Made by a program: the position numbers and the translations under genes | Assembly: GCF_963678635.1 (NCBI RefSeq) | Contig: NC_087065.1 | Location: 69,816,956-69,880,955, forward strand | DNA from: Symsagittifera roscoffensis | Taxonomy: Eukaryota; Xenacoelomorpha; Acoela; Convolutidae | DNA length: 64,000 nt | Direction: 5' to 3' | In this document: positions 12,180 through 24,289 of the stretch, in pieces | Position numbering within the stretch: position 1 is the first letter of the stretch | Layout: every line of letters starts with the position of its first letter | The notes under the pieces: model-generated | What the model was told of the DNA's origin: nothing | Seen by the model: only the letters and a program-made list of their open reading frames with translations | Database searches by the model: none

Positions 12180-12480
12180 AATGTTCTTATGCCTTATGCT
12201 CTCATAGACTTTTATCCTAATTGCTGATGATGAATTTTAGGCTAATTGCTTTTATTTTAATTGTTCAATGTGACTTTCAATTTCATTGCTGGTGGCGGTC
12301 GTTATCCTAATTGTTGAAAGCCACTTTCAATTTGATTGCTGAGGCGGCGTTTATTCTAATTACTATTTAGGTCCTATATTCCGATTGCTGCTGATGAATT
12401 TTACCCTAATTTTTAATGAAGATTTTTTATCATAATTGCCGATGCTGACGTTTATCTCAATTTCTAAATTAACAGGATTA
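12180..12480. repeat. Degenerate tandem repeat of CCTAATTGCTGATG-like units
   Basis: Roughly eight imperfect units built on (C/T)CTAATTG(C/T)TGA-TG with TTTTATC-like spacers, alternating with CTTTCAATTTGATTGCTG variants. Non-coding and old. Confidence 0.45.
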
Positions 12481-13884
12481 ACGCAATTCATATGCGGATT
12501 ACCCGGGTTGACCATACTGTTCACCTGTTTTAGAACTTCTTTCAAGATTTGTAAGAATTTTCTGCTATCTTACAACTTCTTTATAAGAAGAGTTCTAAGA
12601 TAGCAGCTCTTTCCCAAAACTTTTTTTAAAATGCCAAAATCACCTTGATTGTGTTTCTATTTCCAAAAACGAACGAAAAAGACTCTGAAATTTTTCTATT
12701 GGAAAAGTTTCTATCTTACAACTATCTTGTAAGAAAAGTCACTCTGTGATAACTTCCTAGAGCCTAATTTTGTACGAAATTTTCTAAGATACCGACTTTT
12801 GGTCATCACGGGTACGATTACAAAATGTAAGCGTCACTAACATAATGCGCCTTACCGATAAAAAATACACAAACCACTAAAAAACCAAAATTCTTTCGGG
12901 CGACTATATATCTTGTTTAGTTATGGATTCTGCCCAGTGCTATTGTTTCTTGAGCGCCAAAACAGCCTAAACATATCATTAGCCTGAGTTGTTGTCAACG
13001 CTACATTAAGAACCTTGAAACATGTCCAAGACATTTGAAAGATATGTCGCACTGAAACCTTTTCAGCAGCGAATGGAAGGAAAATGAAAAATTTGCAGCG
13101 AAGGTATCTCAATAAAGAGAACAGCCGAGCTTCGATGAAAAAGTTTGATTGCAATTTTTAAGATCTTCAGCGTTATGATGTAGTTATTGCTTTATGGCAA
13201 ATTGTGAACGAAGCACTATAAGTAGGTTTGTTTTGGCATGGTTTGGTTATTCGATGCATCATAATTTTACTATGAATTTTTTTAAAAAAAACTTAAAAAT
13301 ACTTCATTATAAAGAGTTTCGATAATTTCACAACTAAAAAAACTTGACCATTATTTTTTCTATGACTGGAGTGAAAATCTTCTTCACGTGAAGGAAAACT
13401 TTATAGTAAAACTCTCAAATTCTTCTGAGAAAAAATACCGTTAAAAGAACTGTTAAAAGAATTATTGGTTCATGCGAAGTTAGACCTCAACGCTAACGCA
13501 TTAGCTTCCAAAGCATCAAGTTTGATTTTTGAGCTTGACGGGTCAGTATAATTCAGCGAAAAATGAAATAGACGATAGAAAAACCGATTTTTTAAAAATA
13601 ATGAGCTATTTGTTTGGAAATTATTCTTGGCAGTATAAAGTGAAATAAAATCAAACAAGACTGATTATACATCAGGGCAAAGCCCTGGTTAATCTTGCTG
13701 CCCCTTGATCCATTCCGAAAAATTTTTGAAATTTTTCTTTATTGAAAAACAATATTTGAAATTTGAAATTTTGAATCGAACGAAATTAATACAACCAATA
13801 AGCTTGCCTTAGTTCGATTCGAAACGATTTTGTTGTGCTGGATAATTCGCCACGTACAATAATTTCGCTTTCAGGATTATCGAT

Positions 13885-14085
13885 AAAATCTACAAAGCGA
13901 GCATTTTAAATTTGATTTTAGGGAGTTGATATCTTCAACGGAGTAAAAACAATTGTTTGTTAAAAACTACTAATTAGATATCCGAAAATTGACTGAATAG
14001 AAAATCACCCCAAGCATAATATTCCGTTTCCTTCGAAAGTTGGAACAATGATGGATATATCTCTTTATTCATCAAAATTTACAAA
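13885..14085. repeat. Repeat unit, GGAGTTGATATCTTCAATGG family, copy 2
   Basis: Same block order as 11850-12045, including GGATATATCTCTTTAT near its right end, which is identical in both. Confidence 0.6.
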
Positions 14086-14089
14086 AAAA

Positions 14090-14250
14090 AAATCGGAAGT
14101 AAGATATCCTTTTAACTTTGATTTATGGGAGTTGATATCTTCAATGAGTTTTATAAATGTTTTGTTAAAAACTATTTTTTCGATCACCAAAAATTGACTG
14201 AATGAAAAGAAACCACCCCAAGATTAAATAAGTCGGAACAATAAAAAGAA
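14090..14250. repeat. Repeat unit, GGAGTTGATATCTTCAATGG family, copy 3
   Basis: Directly follows copy 2 as a tandem partner. It retains GGGAGTTGATATCTTCAATG, TTTTGTTAAAAACTA, a GACTGAATGAAA block and GTCGGAACAATAA. Confidence 0.6.
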
Positions 14251-15762
14251 AAGGAAACTGCTTGTCTATATTAGTATGAACCAAACAAGACTGCTCATAT
14301 ACCAGGTCAAAGTCCCTTGGCTGGCCTCGGTCTGTTTTTGTTTAAAAATTTGTGATGAAATACAAACTTCAGACAGCCGATATCGAAAATAACTTACAAA
14401 ATTTTGACAAGAAATAAATTGACCAATTAGTTTGCGTCAATTCAGTTTGGAATGATTATAAGTGCGGGATGTTCGCCTTATTAACTCGCGCGTTTAAAAC
14501 ATAAACTATAAACGCGAACTCCTAAGCACATTTAGGCTAATGGCAAGCATACTCACTCACAGATCGATACCCATACTCACTCACGGATCGCTACGCATTT
14601 TTTTCCCTCATTTTCTTCGAAAGTTCAAACAAAAATTGAAATTCAAAATTTAAAAAGATGCACCCGTAATGATAGGGTACGGTTTGCGATCGATTTTTAA
14701 CAGATAATGTAGAAAAGACCTAATAAGTTGATTTGCATTGAAATCGATTCAGTTGGATACAACAATGAAGCTTAAAAATCTTTTGCAATCAAAACTAAAT
14801 CAACCTAAATCCATTTTCATCACGTTTTTTTTGTTTTCATTTCATACGGATTTTGAGTAACAAACAAATTGCTTTCAATTGATCTGAATCAGTTTTTCTA
14901 CACTTTATTATTCACTCATTTTAAACAGATTGTATGCAAATTAATTTCAGATTTTCTCTGTTTTCAAAGAACAGAGGACACCTAAAATAAAGTTATCATG
15001 TATACTTTTCATTTGACTTTCGTGTTGATTTTTGGCCTGAAAAAACGTAGTGTGACTTTTTGCACCTAAAATGAATTGTACTAAATTGACTTTTAGTACT
15101 TTTTCTCAATGCATTAGTCAAATTTTTTTGAGAGCGCAGGAGCTGGGTTGTCTCTTTCTTTTCTGTAGAATAGAACGCGACCTTTTTTTTTTCTCGGCGA
15201 TTTTGGTTCACCAGCGTGTTACAATTATGGTTGTTTAATGCAATCATTTTTACGCAGCAGTGTTGAGGCAATTGTACATGCTCTACATAAAAACGCCTAA
15301 TTACTTTGATCAAAAATTGTTAACATATTCAATAAATCGTGCAAAATCGAACAAAAGTTTCAGAAATGTCGGTCGTGGCAGTCGAGAAAATTAAAAAATA
15401 TAAAACTTTGGACGACAAAATCGAAACATATCAAAAGTTGGCCAAGAAAGTTAGCAAAAAATTTAGTCCAGACATTCGAAACATCATCTTTTGGTCGAGA
15501 AAGTCAAAGCCTAAATCGAGACGTCGACCAGGGAAAAACTTTGGAATAACACCCAGAGCTGACTAATTAGCTGAACAAAACCTCTACCAAAGGTCTCCAA
15601 AAAATCTTGCAGAATACTGATTTTACGGATATTTTGATTGTAATAAGAGTTCAAATAAAATAATTCTGTTAGACTGCTTAAAATCGGCCATGAGTCCTAT
15701 TTCAGATTCTAATAAATCGTTTTAGGGCCGAAGTTAAAGAATGAAGTTTTTAAATACAGATC
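14251..15762. other. Gene-free AT-rich stretch
   Basis: Nothing supportable as a gene. A 75-codon lysine-rich plus-strand stretch (15339-15566) and a 105-codon minus-strand stretch (14996-15313) match no family and look like chance frames. Confidence 0.5.
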
Positions 15763-16134
15763 CAGGGGCAGATTTAGGGGGCTCCCTCCCCTCAGGTATT
15801 CGACCCCCTGCCGACCCAAAGGATCCCCCTTTGTACGGTTTTGAAAAATCCATTTTCGATGACCGACCCTGAAAATTTTCTAAAGGCGCATTTGGCGCCA
15901 AAATATACAAGTTTTGAGGGGGGAGCGCGCGCCGAAAAAAAAAATTTTGGTCAAAATCTTCCGAAAAGACCCTAAAAACGCCTTTTTGGGCTGTTTTTTT
16001 TTCAAAAACTTGCCTGCGGTGCAGAAAATTTTGTCAAAATGCGGTCTTGATACTGATTTCGGAGAGCTACGAAAATCTTTTTTTTTTGAAAATCCGCCCC
16101 CTTACCCCTCGAGAAAATCCTAGATCCGCCCCTG
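15763..16134. mobile_element. hAT-type MITE with perfect 8-bp target duplication
   Basis: Inverted ends: left CAGGGGCAGATTTAGG, right (reverse complement) CAGGGGCGGATCTAGG. The element is flanked on both sides by an identical 8-base duplication TACAGATC (15755-15762 and 16135-16142). An 8-bp duplication and CAGGGGC-type ends are characteristic of hAT-superfamily insertions. Length is 372 bp with no transposase, so it is non-autonomous. The exact duplication suggests that this copy is younger than its relative at 7714-8055. Confidence 0.88.
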
Positions 16135-16955
16135 TACAGATCATTGATGACCTCAACTAGCTGTGTCAGCTGAAACCTGTTATTATTTCTGAAGAAAATA
16201 CCACAAAACAACATTTAAGTTCAGTTGAAATTACAATCTGGTTTCGCCTAAATGAAAGTGTAGATTTTTCGAATCTTCCATCGACCAGAACAGTTTAGCC
16301 TAATTAAAAATTTTCACATCTGAGAAGAATAAAAATTTGCATTTTTTGACATAAAAGTTTGAGAAATGGCCAACTACTTGCTGTTCTGTTGTATTTTTTC
16401 TTAAATTCACTAATAAATTTTTCGCTAATAAAATGGTGGCAAAAACTACTTGAATTCAATTTTTTGCATGTCATTTGGTTGATTTTTAAGAAATTTACTG
16501 AGTCCGATAAACTTTGATCTCGAGTTTTTTTAAACCGGGATGTGAATTGTTAATGTGCTAAGACATCTTTAGTTACAAACATTTCAATATAATAATTCAA
16601 CTTTAAAAGGTTTCTAAAACGTTTTCATTGCCAGCATTCTAAATTGAAGAGCAAGCGACGCAATAAAAACGCAGTTTGTTTTCAGTTTCAAAAATGCCAT
16701 CTACATTGCCGAAAAAGCACTGTTTCACAACAGTTTACCAGCTTCTCGGAAGTGTTTGGCAAAAGAGGGTCGCTATACTGCTCAGAAAATCAATTGAAAA
16801 CACCCCGCGTTTTCTTTAAAAATTCTTGAGCCAGCCACTAGTGACGAGAGTTATATTCGTTGAGACCGTTTGATACATTTTGATCCCTAACTTTCCATAA
16901 AATCGTAATTTATTTAAGTAAAGTTCTTGTAAAAAAGCTCATAGCTGTTGCGGAT
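16135..16955. other. Gene-free AT-rich stretch
   Basis: No recognisable feature. Stops are dense in all frames. Confidence 0.55.
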
Positions 16956-17071
16956 TATGTCTAATTCAGTCACGTTAGTCTAATTCAATCACGTTCAGTC
17001 TAATATGTCTAATTCAGTCACGTTCAGTCTAATTCTGTCTAATTCAGTCACGTTAATTCAGTCAAGTTAAG
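16956..17071. repeat. Tandem repeat of GTCTAATTCAGTCACGTT units
   Basis: About five imperfect units of TAATTCAGTCACGTT(CA/A)GTC with occasional TATGTC inserts. A local minisatellite in non-coding DNA. Confidence 0.8.
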
Positions 17072-18071
17072 TTTTATGTTTTCGTATGGTTCTCTCACTT
17101 ATTACACCACGCACTAAAAAACGACACGTCTTTTTTGATATTTTTTTTTGAATGTGATCGGATCATCGGTGCTACTAGCAATTTTTGCGAAATTAATTAA
17201 ACTAATTTAGTTGCAAAATTAATAATAAATTTGTTCATTTTGACCAGTTGTCATGAAAACAAGCATGTAGGTTAATTACTTACGAAAATATATATTTAAT
17301 CATTGGCACAACATCTGAAAATTGACGCTACGTTGTAAAATTGATGCCTATGAAAATAAGGGTGAAAGGTAGAAAAGCCCACCAAAAACTTTGATTTAAT
17401 TTGTGAAAAAAAAACATTGCTTTTTTTCTTCGAAATTAGCCAAAAACATAATTCTACAAAAAAAAACAGTATCAAGTGCGCTCGTTTTAAAAACACTTAG
17501 TTTTGATTACTGTAAGAGAGTACACAGTTTAAAATTTGTTCTGTTTTTTTGGCTTCCAAGGAATTTTTTTAAATTTGCTCCGTCCTCCACAGTCAATTTC
17601 ATGAATTAAATTTCTTTTTAAGGTCTTGTTTGAAAATACTTCTACCAAAAGCGCTCACAAATCAATACATTTTGACCAAGTTAGTTTTCCAAAACCTAAC
17701 CAAAAATTATTGCAGATGTCATACTTCTTAACTTTTTTAACTGAAATCCATCCGAGCATAATTTTTTCCGTTTTTCCGTGACACATATTTTCAAAAAGCA
17801 ACCTGTCAAAAGATTCTTTTAAAACCAAAATATCCGGTCACAATTCTTGTGGCAACTACAATGAGCTGAAAAAAAATGAAAATCACAAATTACAGCGTTT
17901 TCAGCCAAAACTCACTGAATTTTTTGCAATTAGAGCATGATGCATTTTTTTAAAAACACAACTGGTAAAATAAAATTTGAGAGCTTTTTGTTCTTTAGAA
18001 AAAGCAACCCAAAAAATCATTTTTAGGCACTTTTAGAATAAAATTTTAGAAAAAGCGCCTTTAAAAAAACT
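17072..18071. other. Gene-free AT-rich stretch
   Basis: No coding region or repeat recognised. Short open stretches at 17296-17496 and 17403-17609 lie on opposite strands and are composition-driven. Confidence 0.55.
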
Positions 18072-18216
18072 GGGTTCCGTCAGCCAAAAATGGAGTTTGG
18101 ATCGGCAGTCGGTCGATTCCCTGAGGGAAGGCGGAAGGGGTCGCCCCCCTCCCCCGCCTTCCCTCAGGGAATCGACCGACTGCCGATCCAATCTCCATTT
18201 TTGGCTGACGGAACCC
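18072..18216. mobile_element. Foldback hairpin element, 63-bp arms, one mismatch
   Basis: Left arm 18072-18134 starts GGGTTCCGTCAGCCAAAAAT. Right arm 18154-18216 is its reverse complement with a single mismatch. The loop is 19 bases (18135-18153) and GC-rich. The high GC content stands out from the surroundings. No clear target duplication. It is either a foldback MITE or the source of a long hairpin transcript. Confidence 0.85.
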
Positions 18217-18451
18217 AAGATGTTATCAGTTTGGTAAGTTTCTCCCGTTTTGCATGTTCAGGAGCCGTTGTCGGCGGCACTTTAATCCGCTGGTGTCTGC
18301 TATATTGGACAATAGTCCCGTAGCCTTTCTTTCTGATAATGTCAATAAGGATTATTTAGGATGAGTTGACAATGAGAATTAAATTTGCTCAAATATCTTT
18401 TTCAGTGAACTCTCAGTTTTAAGGGCTCCCGATTTCCATTAAAATTGCCGA

Positions 18452-18651
18452 NNNNNNNNNNNNNNNNNNNNNNNNNNNNNNNNNNNNNNNNNNNNNNNNN
18501 NNNNNNNNNNNNNNNNNNNNNNNNNNNNNNNNNNNNNNNNNNNNNNNNNNNNNNNNNNNNNNNNNNNNNNNNNNNNNNNNNNNNNNNNNNNNNNNNNNNN
18601 NNNNNNNNNNNNNNNNNNNNNNNNNNNNNNNNNNNNNNNNNNNNNNNNNNN
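18452..18651. other. Assembly gap, 200 N
   Basis: Exactly 200 undetermined bases, a standard placeholder length, so the true size is unknown. It lies 235 bases from the hairpin at 18072-18216, which may have hindered assembly. Confidence 0.99.
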
Positions 18652-20153
18652 AGGATGTTATTTGTTTTTTTTTGTTGTTTTTTAGAGAGTGTATCTCAGA
18701 TTTTTCCGTTTTGTGATTTTCTGTACTGCTGAAGCGGTTTAGTTCCTAAAACTGTAAAACAAACGGCTCTTCATTTTTTGTCATGTTTTTTATAGGAAAC
18801 GCTTTTGCTGATTTTTCTTTTTATTTTGAGAGAAAACTTTGCGGTAGTGCCTTTTTTTGTTATCTTTTTTTAATAAAAAGACTATAAACAATTCTTCTTT
18901 TGTTTTTGATAAATCATCTCATTTTAATGGTGCTATGATTTGTTGAATCCGCTTTTTAAACTCTTTTCTATAGTTTCAAAAATGCCACCCGACACTTTCT
19001 TCGGCTGTGAAAAATACCTCGGGTTTGCTTTTCGGATTGAAAACAGATTTGTAATGTTGGTTAGATTGATTATCGTCTTCGAAAAACAACGAAGGCTGAT
19101 GAAAACTTTAGAGAAAGTCGTTTACATGAGCATTTTAAAGAAAAACATTTGAAAAACAAAGATTTTGCTAAAACCCTGATTAATTATTTTTTTCGTATCA
19201 TCATCTGTATTGCTGAATGAACCCTATCTCTAGATGATAGCTTTAATCTATAGAAACGAGCTCCGTACTTTCTGAGTTTTTAAAAAAAAAACAGACACTT
19301 CTACCAGAGTTTTCGTTGATCATCTCTATCTTAGTCTGTGTTTTTGCGTAGGCTTTAGGTCTAAGTTACTGTTTTAACTGGTTTCCTAAACTTGTCTTGC
19401 TCGAATTTGTAAGTTTGTGAGAAAAAATGGGGTTTTCTTCAGCCTTTTTTAAAAAAAATTGTTCTCTGAATGGGTTTTTTCTTTCAGTTTCTTTTTTTAG
19501 CTTCTTCTGATTTTTAAGCAGTTTTGATTCTTACTCTCAAAATGATATTCTCTGAATAACTTTTTTCTAAGTAATTTTTTCGCTCTTGATTGAATTACTT
19601 GCAATTATCTGTTATAGTGCAAAATTTCTGCACTGGAATGTTAATTTTTCTGAAAACAACAGCAAACTACCTTGCATTAATGCACGTAAAAACAGCAGAT
19701 TCTTTTCTTAAAAATCCGTGTTTTTTATTATAATCACACAGCGTTCGAAGCAATCGATAAACGGCTAAGGAAGTGATTATCATCCAATTTTTGTTGATAT
19801 CAACTTCGTTAAAACAGACTAATAATGAATGCAAGCAAGCCAATGAAGTGAATGGCAAAATTTTTAAGCGATAAATTTAAGCGATAAAATTTTTGAGCGA
19901 TAAATATGTCGACAAAATTCTGATTACTGCCATGGTTTTAACAAAACGTAACCTCTTGGCATCACCATTACGAAGGGAATTTTTTCCAATTGAAACAAAA
20001 AATAAAAAGTAGAAAAAAGGATACAGCTATCCTTATTAAGAGAGAAGCTTACACCTCGAGGCAGTTCATTAGGCATTGAAGCATGAAAGAGTTTCAAGTG
20101 CTATCAATGCGAAAAAAAGCCGAAATAATTCTCGAGCGGTGAAAGCAGAACTA
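18652..20153. other. Gene-free AT-rich stretch
   Basis: Pyrimidine-rich plus strand with long T runs. No feature recognised. Confidence 0.55.
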
Positions 20154-20770
20154 CAGTGCTGATTTAAATTATCCGGACAAAATGAACAAAACTTGAATTT
20201 TCAAACGCGTTTTACTCAAATTGGGTTAAGATTAGACAAAAAGTGAAGAGAACAAAAGTTGCTTAGAATTAATATGGTGCTAATTTTTCTCCGAAATTCT
20301 CAACAAAAATTTTACCCAAAAACTGGTTCATGTTAAATCTCCAAAAATTTGCGCAAATTGCTCAAAATTTAATTTTAAACAGAGATTCTGGGTTTTATAT
20401 AGTAATAATCACATTTTTTGACTATCAAGTAAAATTTTTTTCTCTTATATTGGTTTTTGGAGTTAAACCCTTCTTAAACTTTGTTGAGCTGCGTTAGAGG
20501 CTTCCTGTGATATTATTTTCTTATCAATCAACAAGTAATTTCAGCGTAATTCTTAATTAATTAAAAAAAGCCAAAATGACACAGTTTTGGGGTAAAATTT
20601 TTGTTGAGAATTTTGGAGAAAAAATGGCAAAATATTAATTCTGGTGAATTTTTAAGCAACTTTTGTTATCTTCACTTTTTGTCTAATTTATATTTATCTC
20701 CAATTTGAGAAAAACGCGTTTGAAAAATCAAGTTTTGTTCGTTTTGTCCGAATAATTTAAATCAGCACTG
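20154..20770. mobile_element. Tc1/mariner-type MITE with long terminal inverted repeats
   Basis: Both ends begin CAGTGCTGATTTAAATTAT and lie between TA dinucleotides (20152-20153 and 20771-20772), the target signature of the Tc1/mariner superfamily. The inverted repeats extend about 180-200 bp from each end, with small differences and an extra block in the right arm. The interior has no transposase frame, so the 617-bp element is non-autonomous. Confidence 0.85.
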
Positions 20771-21346
20771 TACAAGAAAAAACTAGATTCTATGCAAAAT
20801 TTGACTTCATGCATTTAACCTGTGCCTGACTAGTCGATGAAGTTTCAGATTTGAAACGTTTTCGCGGCGTCTACGATTTTCACCGAAACGAGCAAGACTC
20901 TGTAATCAAATTTGCCAATAGAGACTTAAGCTGCGGGCATGACAATGAAATTGTTGAACCTTTTTTTGACAAACTTTCGAGGAAATTTTCCAGCAAAAAA
21001 ACTGGAATCAATTTGAAACTGAAATCCCTCCTCGGAATCAATTGAGCGAACCACTTGGAGTGATCGTTTCAGATGGACTATCAACAAAAATTTTACAAGT
21101 TTTTGTCCAATTTTCGAGATAATGAGAGAGTTAATTTTTTTCATGCAACTGATTTCACAAAAACAGACTATCAGAGACAAATAGAAGAAATAGCAGAGTA
21201 AAGTATGACACAATTAAATCAAAAAAGCAGAACTACGAGATTCGCTCGAATGCCTTAAATCAACAATAGTAAAAAGACCGAATGTACTCGGATCTTTTCC
21301 AAAGAAAGGAGAAGATCTTTCATCTTAAGTTTTTTGATTATTGTTA

Positions 21347-21932
21347 CCCGCATCCAGTTTCAACCGTTAGTAATCAATTATATTCTGATTTTAACATCAG
21401 GAAATTGATTTAGTTACATGGTTGAATCGAAAGATTCATTTTTCATCTACCGCGGGAATCTTTCCACTAATATGAAGGATCTCTATGAAACTTTTGTTTC
21501 GTGTTAAACTTTGTGTTCAGATGAACCAAAGCGTTCGAGAGATCTCACTTTTAGAGAATTTCTTATTGCCCAAAAATACCCATAAGATATAACTCGAATG
21601 TAGTTTTGAATAGACAAAATGTTGACAGTAAAGAGATTATAATCGATTATAATCGATTATATTAGATTTTGAAGGTTTTTTGTAAGAATTATAATCAATT
21701 ATAATCGATTATAAGAGATTATAATCTCTTGGAAAATATCTCGATTATAATCAATTTTAAATCCCTTAAGCAATTATAAATCAATTATAAATCAATTATA
21801 AGAGAATAGAATCTCTTGGAAATATCTCAATTATAATCAATTATAAATCCTTTAATAATCATTTATAATAGTCAAAAAATCATCATGATAATCCGTTATA
21901 ATCGATTACTTACGCCTAAATTTGGATGCGGG
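21347..21932. mobile_element. TA-flanked MITE with CCCGCATCCA ends and ATAATCGATTAT core
   Basis: The left end CCCGCATCCAGTTT and the right end (inverted CCCGCATCCAAATTT) lie inside TA dinucleotides at 21345-21346 and 21933-21934. Similarity between the arms extends imperfectly for about 50 bases (a GTTAGTAATC-ATTATA block). The interior from 21636 is packed with TTATAATCGATTATAA palindromes. Length 586 bp, no coding capacity. Related to the cluster at 8436-8608. Confidence 0.7.
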
Positions 21933-23282
21933 TATTATTATTTGAAGTTTTAGCCTGTATATCGACCGCCCTCTAATAAATCGTGAGACCGATCAGTCAA
22001 AATGGTCTCTAGGGGGAACCGTGCCTGGCCTGGATATTCTTATGTTGCACCGCTGAACCTGCTGGCTTCAAAGAAGACTCTCTCTGCTTGCGAGCTTGAT
22101 AAATTTTTTAAAATAAACCTTCCATCTAAAAAAAGTCTGCTTCTCTTTTATTAATGGAAAATTTTAGCTCCATGAGTCCCGTCAATTTCCTTCTTTACCC
22201 TCGAGCCAGTCCAAACAAAAATGTTCTCCAATTTTTAAAACACTAAATAGTGATCTAAACCGAATGCAAGTCTTATTTTCTTGAAATTACTCACTAAGAT
22301 ACTGAACTTGAATGAAAAAAAAAAAACTCAAATAACTTTTGTGTTGACCATATAATTGTTTCTTAAAAACAGTACGAGGCTTGCAATCCAACGATATGTC
22401 ATTTGCAACACGCTCAGATGCATTGCGACGAAGCTACCGCAGAGCCAAAACGTTTTTTGGGAGTTTTTTATATAGTCTGTGGAATTGAACACTGCACTCT
22501 CCTTAAAAATTGATAGAAAGTAATGACAACCCTAATTACTCAGTTTTCTTAAACTTGGATGTAGTCAAGGCATGTAATTAGCTTACTGGACAAGCTATGT
22601 TGGGTGAAGTTTTTTCGAACCATCTGGATTATACAACGACAAATTTTGCGCCTACAGTAAACGATTTTTTTCTACGTTCCAGCATTATGTCAGAGGACGG
22701 AACACATGAAGGTGAACCCAAGGTCAAACCAACCCAATAAAACAGGCCTGAGGACAAAATGGACTTGTTTGGTTTTCGCAAAACGAAAAGTGCTAGCACA
22801 AAAAGAAAACGAAGCAGAAGTTTTTGAAAAACAATTGAAGATTTTTGTTTGATAGAATTGGCTGTTAAAAAAGTTTATGGAGTCGGGATTTTTATATTTT
22901 ATTTTCGTTTTTTTTGACGCTCTTGAAAATTTTTTTGCTTTTCTGAAAAATTTTTGTTTTCCTCAAAATGACACTACCTATTTCAAAATACTAGTACCAA
23001 TAAAAAAGACTGCCCTCTCCCTTGTGAGCCTGCATAACCCCTTAGTCTGTTTTCACCTTGCCCTATTTTCTTCAGTCTTCAAAAAATGACGGGGAAACTT
23101 TGAACCCAAGTTTTGGAAATTTCGCTATTTTCTCGAAAACCACTCTCCCAAAACTGTGATTCTAACTCAATATGAATAGAAGACTTGTGAAAAGCTCCTC
23201 TGAATCATTGACTTATACTAAAAACTTTTTACAAGAAAAATTATTACCCGCGAAAATCGTTTTTATGATTTTTTATTCGTTT
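21933..23282. other. Gene-free stretch
   Basis: No supportable gene. A 70-codon stretch at 22877-23089 is Phe-rich and composition-driven. Confidence 0.5.
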
Positions 23283-23340
23283 CCTGAAAATTTTCAATTT
23301 TCCTCGAAAATTTTCGATTTTCCTCGAAAATTTCCTGAAT
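23283..23340. repeat. Short tandem repeat, 20-bp unit
   Basis: TTTTC(A/G)ATTTTCCTCGAAAA is present twice (23291-23310, 23311-23330) with partial units on both sides. Confidence 0.75.
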
Positions 23341-23755
23341 CTGAGGTTTAGGATTCAATCAAAGTGACAGTTTGTGAAAAATAGGCGGCTATTCCTGAAT
23401 TTGCTCACACTGAAATTTATGTCCCTCGAAAAATCAAATTTTCGATATGATGACAGTTTTTTAAAACTTTTTGACTTTTCCCGGAAAGTACGCTCAAAAT
23501 CTGAGATTTTGGGCTCAATAAAAAATGAGTTGTTGAAAAAAGGATGCGTATTCATAGGTTCCAAAAAAAATTAAAACCAAAGGTATTAAGATAAAAAACC
23601 AGTCGGATAAGTTCTAAATCTTTTCAATCGGTAAGAGATTTATTCAGTCGAGTCTTGGTCTAAGTTCGCCGTTGGGCAGGCCTCGCGTCGATAACCGGCT
23701 CTAAGATTTGGATAGAGTCCTAACCTGTGTTAGCAAGTTCGCAACAAGTAGGCGC

Positions 23756-23853
23756 GACTGCGGTGGTAACTACTTTGATGTTTGAAATTATGCTGCTTTG
23801 CCATTTTGCGACTGCGGTGGTCACTATTTTGCAGTTTGAAATTATGCTGCTCA
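23756..23853. repeat. Two-copy direct repeat, 44-bp unit, 54-bp offset
   Basis: GCGACTGCGGTGGT...GTTTGAAATTATGCTGCT occurs at 23756-23799 and 23810-23853 with a few substitutions. Non-coding. Confidence 0.8.
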
Positions 23854-24289
23854 TATTTTAACCAGTTAGAACTCAAAAAGGTACATTTTGTGAAAATTCA
23901 AGTTGGTGTCCGGAAATTTTTGAGTTTTTGAGTTTGAATCAATTTTTCAATTTTTTTTGTTTTTTCTTCTCGCTCTTGCAAAGGCTAAATTACTCTTCTC
24001 TCTCAGCACAAAATCCTCCAAAACTCATAACAAGCCAATCATTTTTAGCCACACCTCATACTACGACACATAACTATGCGCCAAGCGTTTTATCGAGCAA
24101 TTCACAAATCAGCCAGAGAGATTAGACCAAAAAGAGCAGTTTTGATCCAAAATTGAAAACTTGAATTTTGCAAAAGTAGCATCTCACCGCTAATGACAAA
24201 AAGACATCAAAAATCTAAAGTCAGAAAGGCCCTGATTAAATTACCCCCATTCATTACACAAGTTTCTGGAACAAATCATAACAATCCCT

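Larger units (their letters stand above)
11000..14320. repeat. Dispersed repeat: ACAAGACTGCTC...CAGGGCAAAGCCCTG, four copies
   Basis: Copies near 11000-11033, 11271-11305, 13652-13690 and 14283-14320 share an ACAAGACTGCTC-type start, a short AT spacer and a CAGGGC-AAA-GCCCTG hairpin. Each is followed 130-180 bases later by a TCAATTC-GGAA-GATT block (for example 11170, 13815 and 14440). The copies are in the same orientation and partly degraded, which suggests a repeat family with nested or tandem insertions. No coding capacity. Confidence 0.55.

Noticed and set aside
15339-15566. 75-codon lysine-rich frame
   Set aside because: No homology, no neighbours and composition expected by chance in AT-rich DNA.
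18445-18732. Reading frame across the N run
   Set aside because: Most of it consists of undetermined bases, so it is an artefact.
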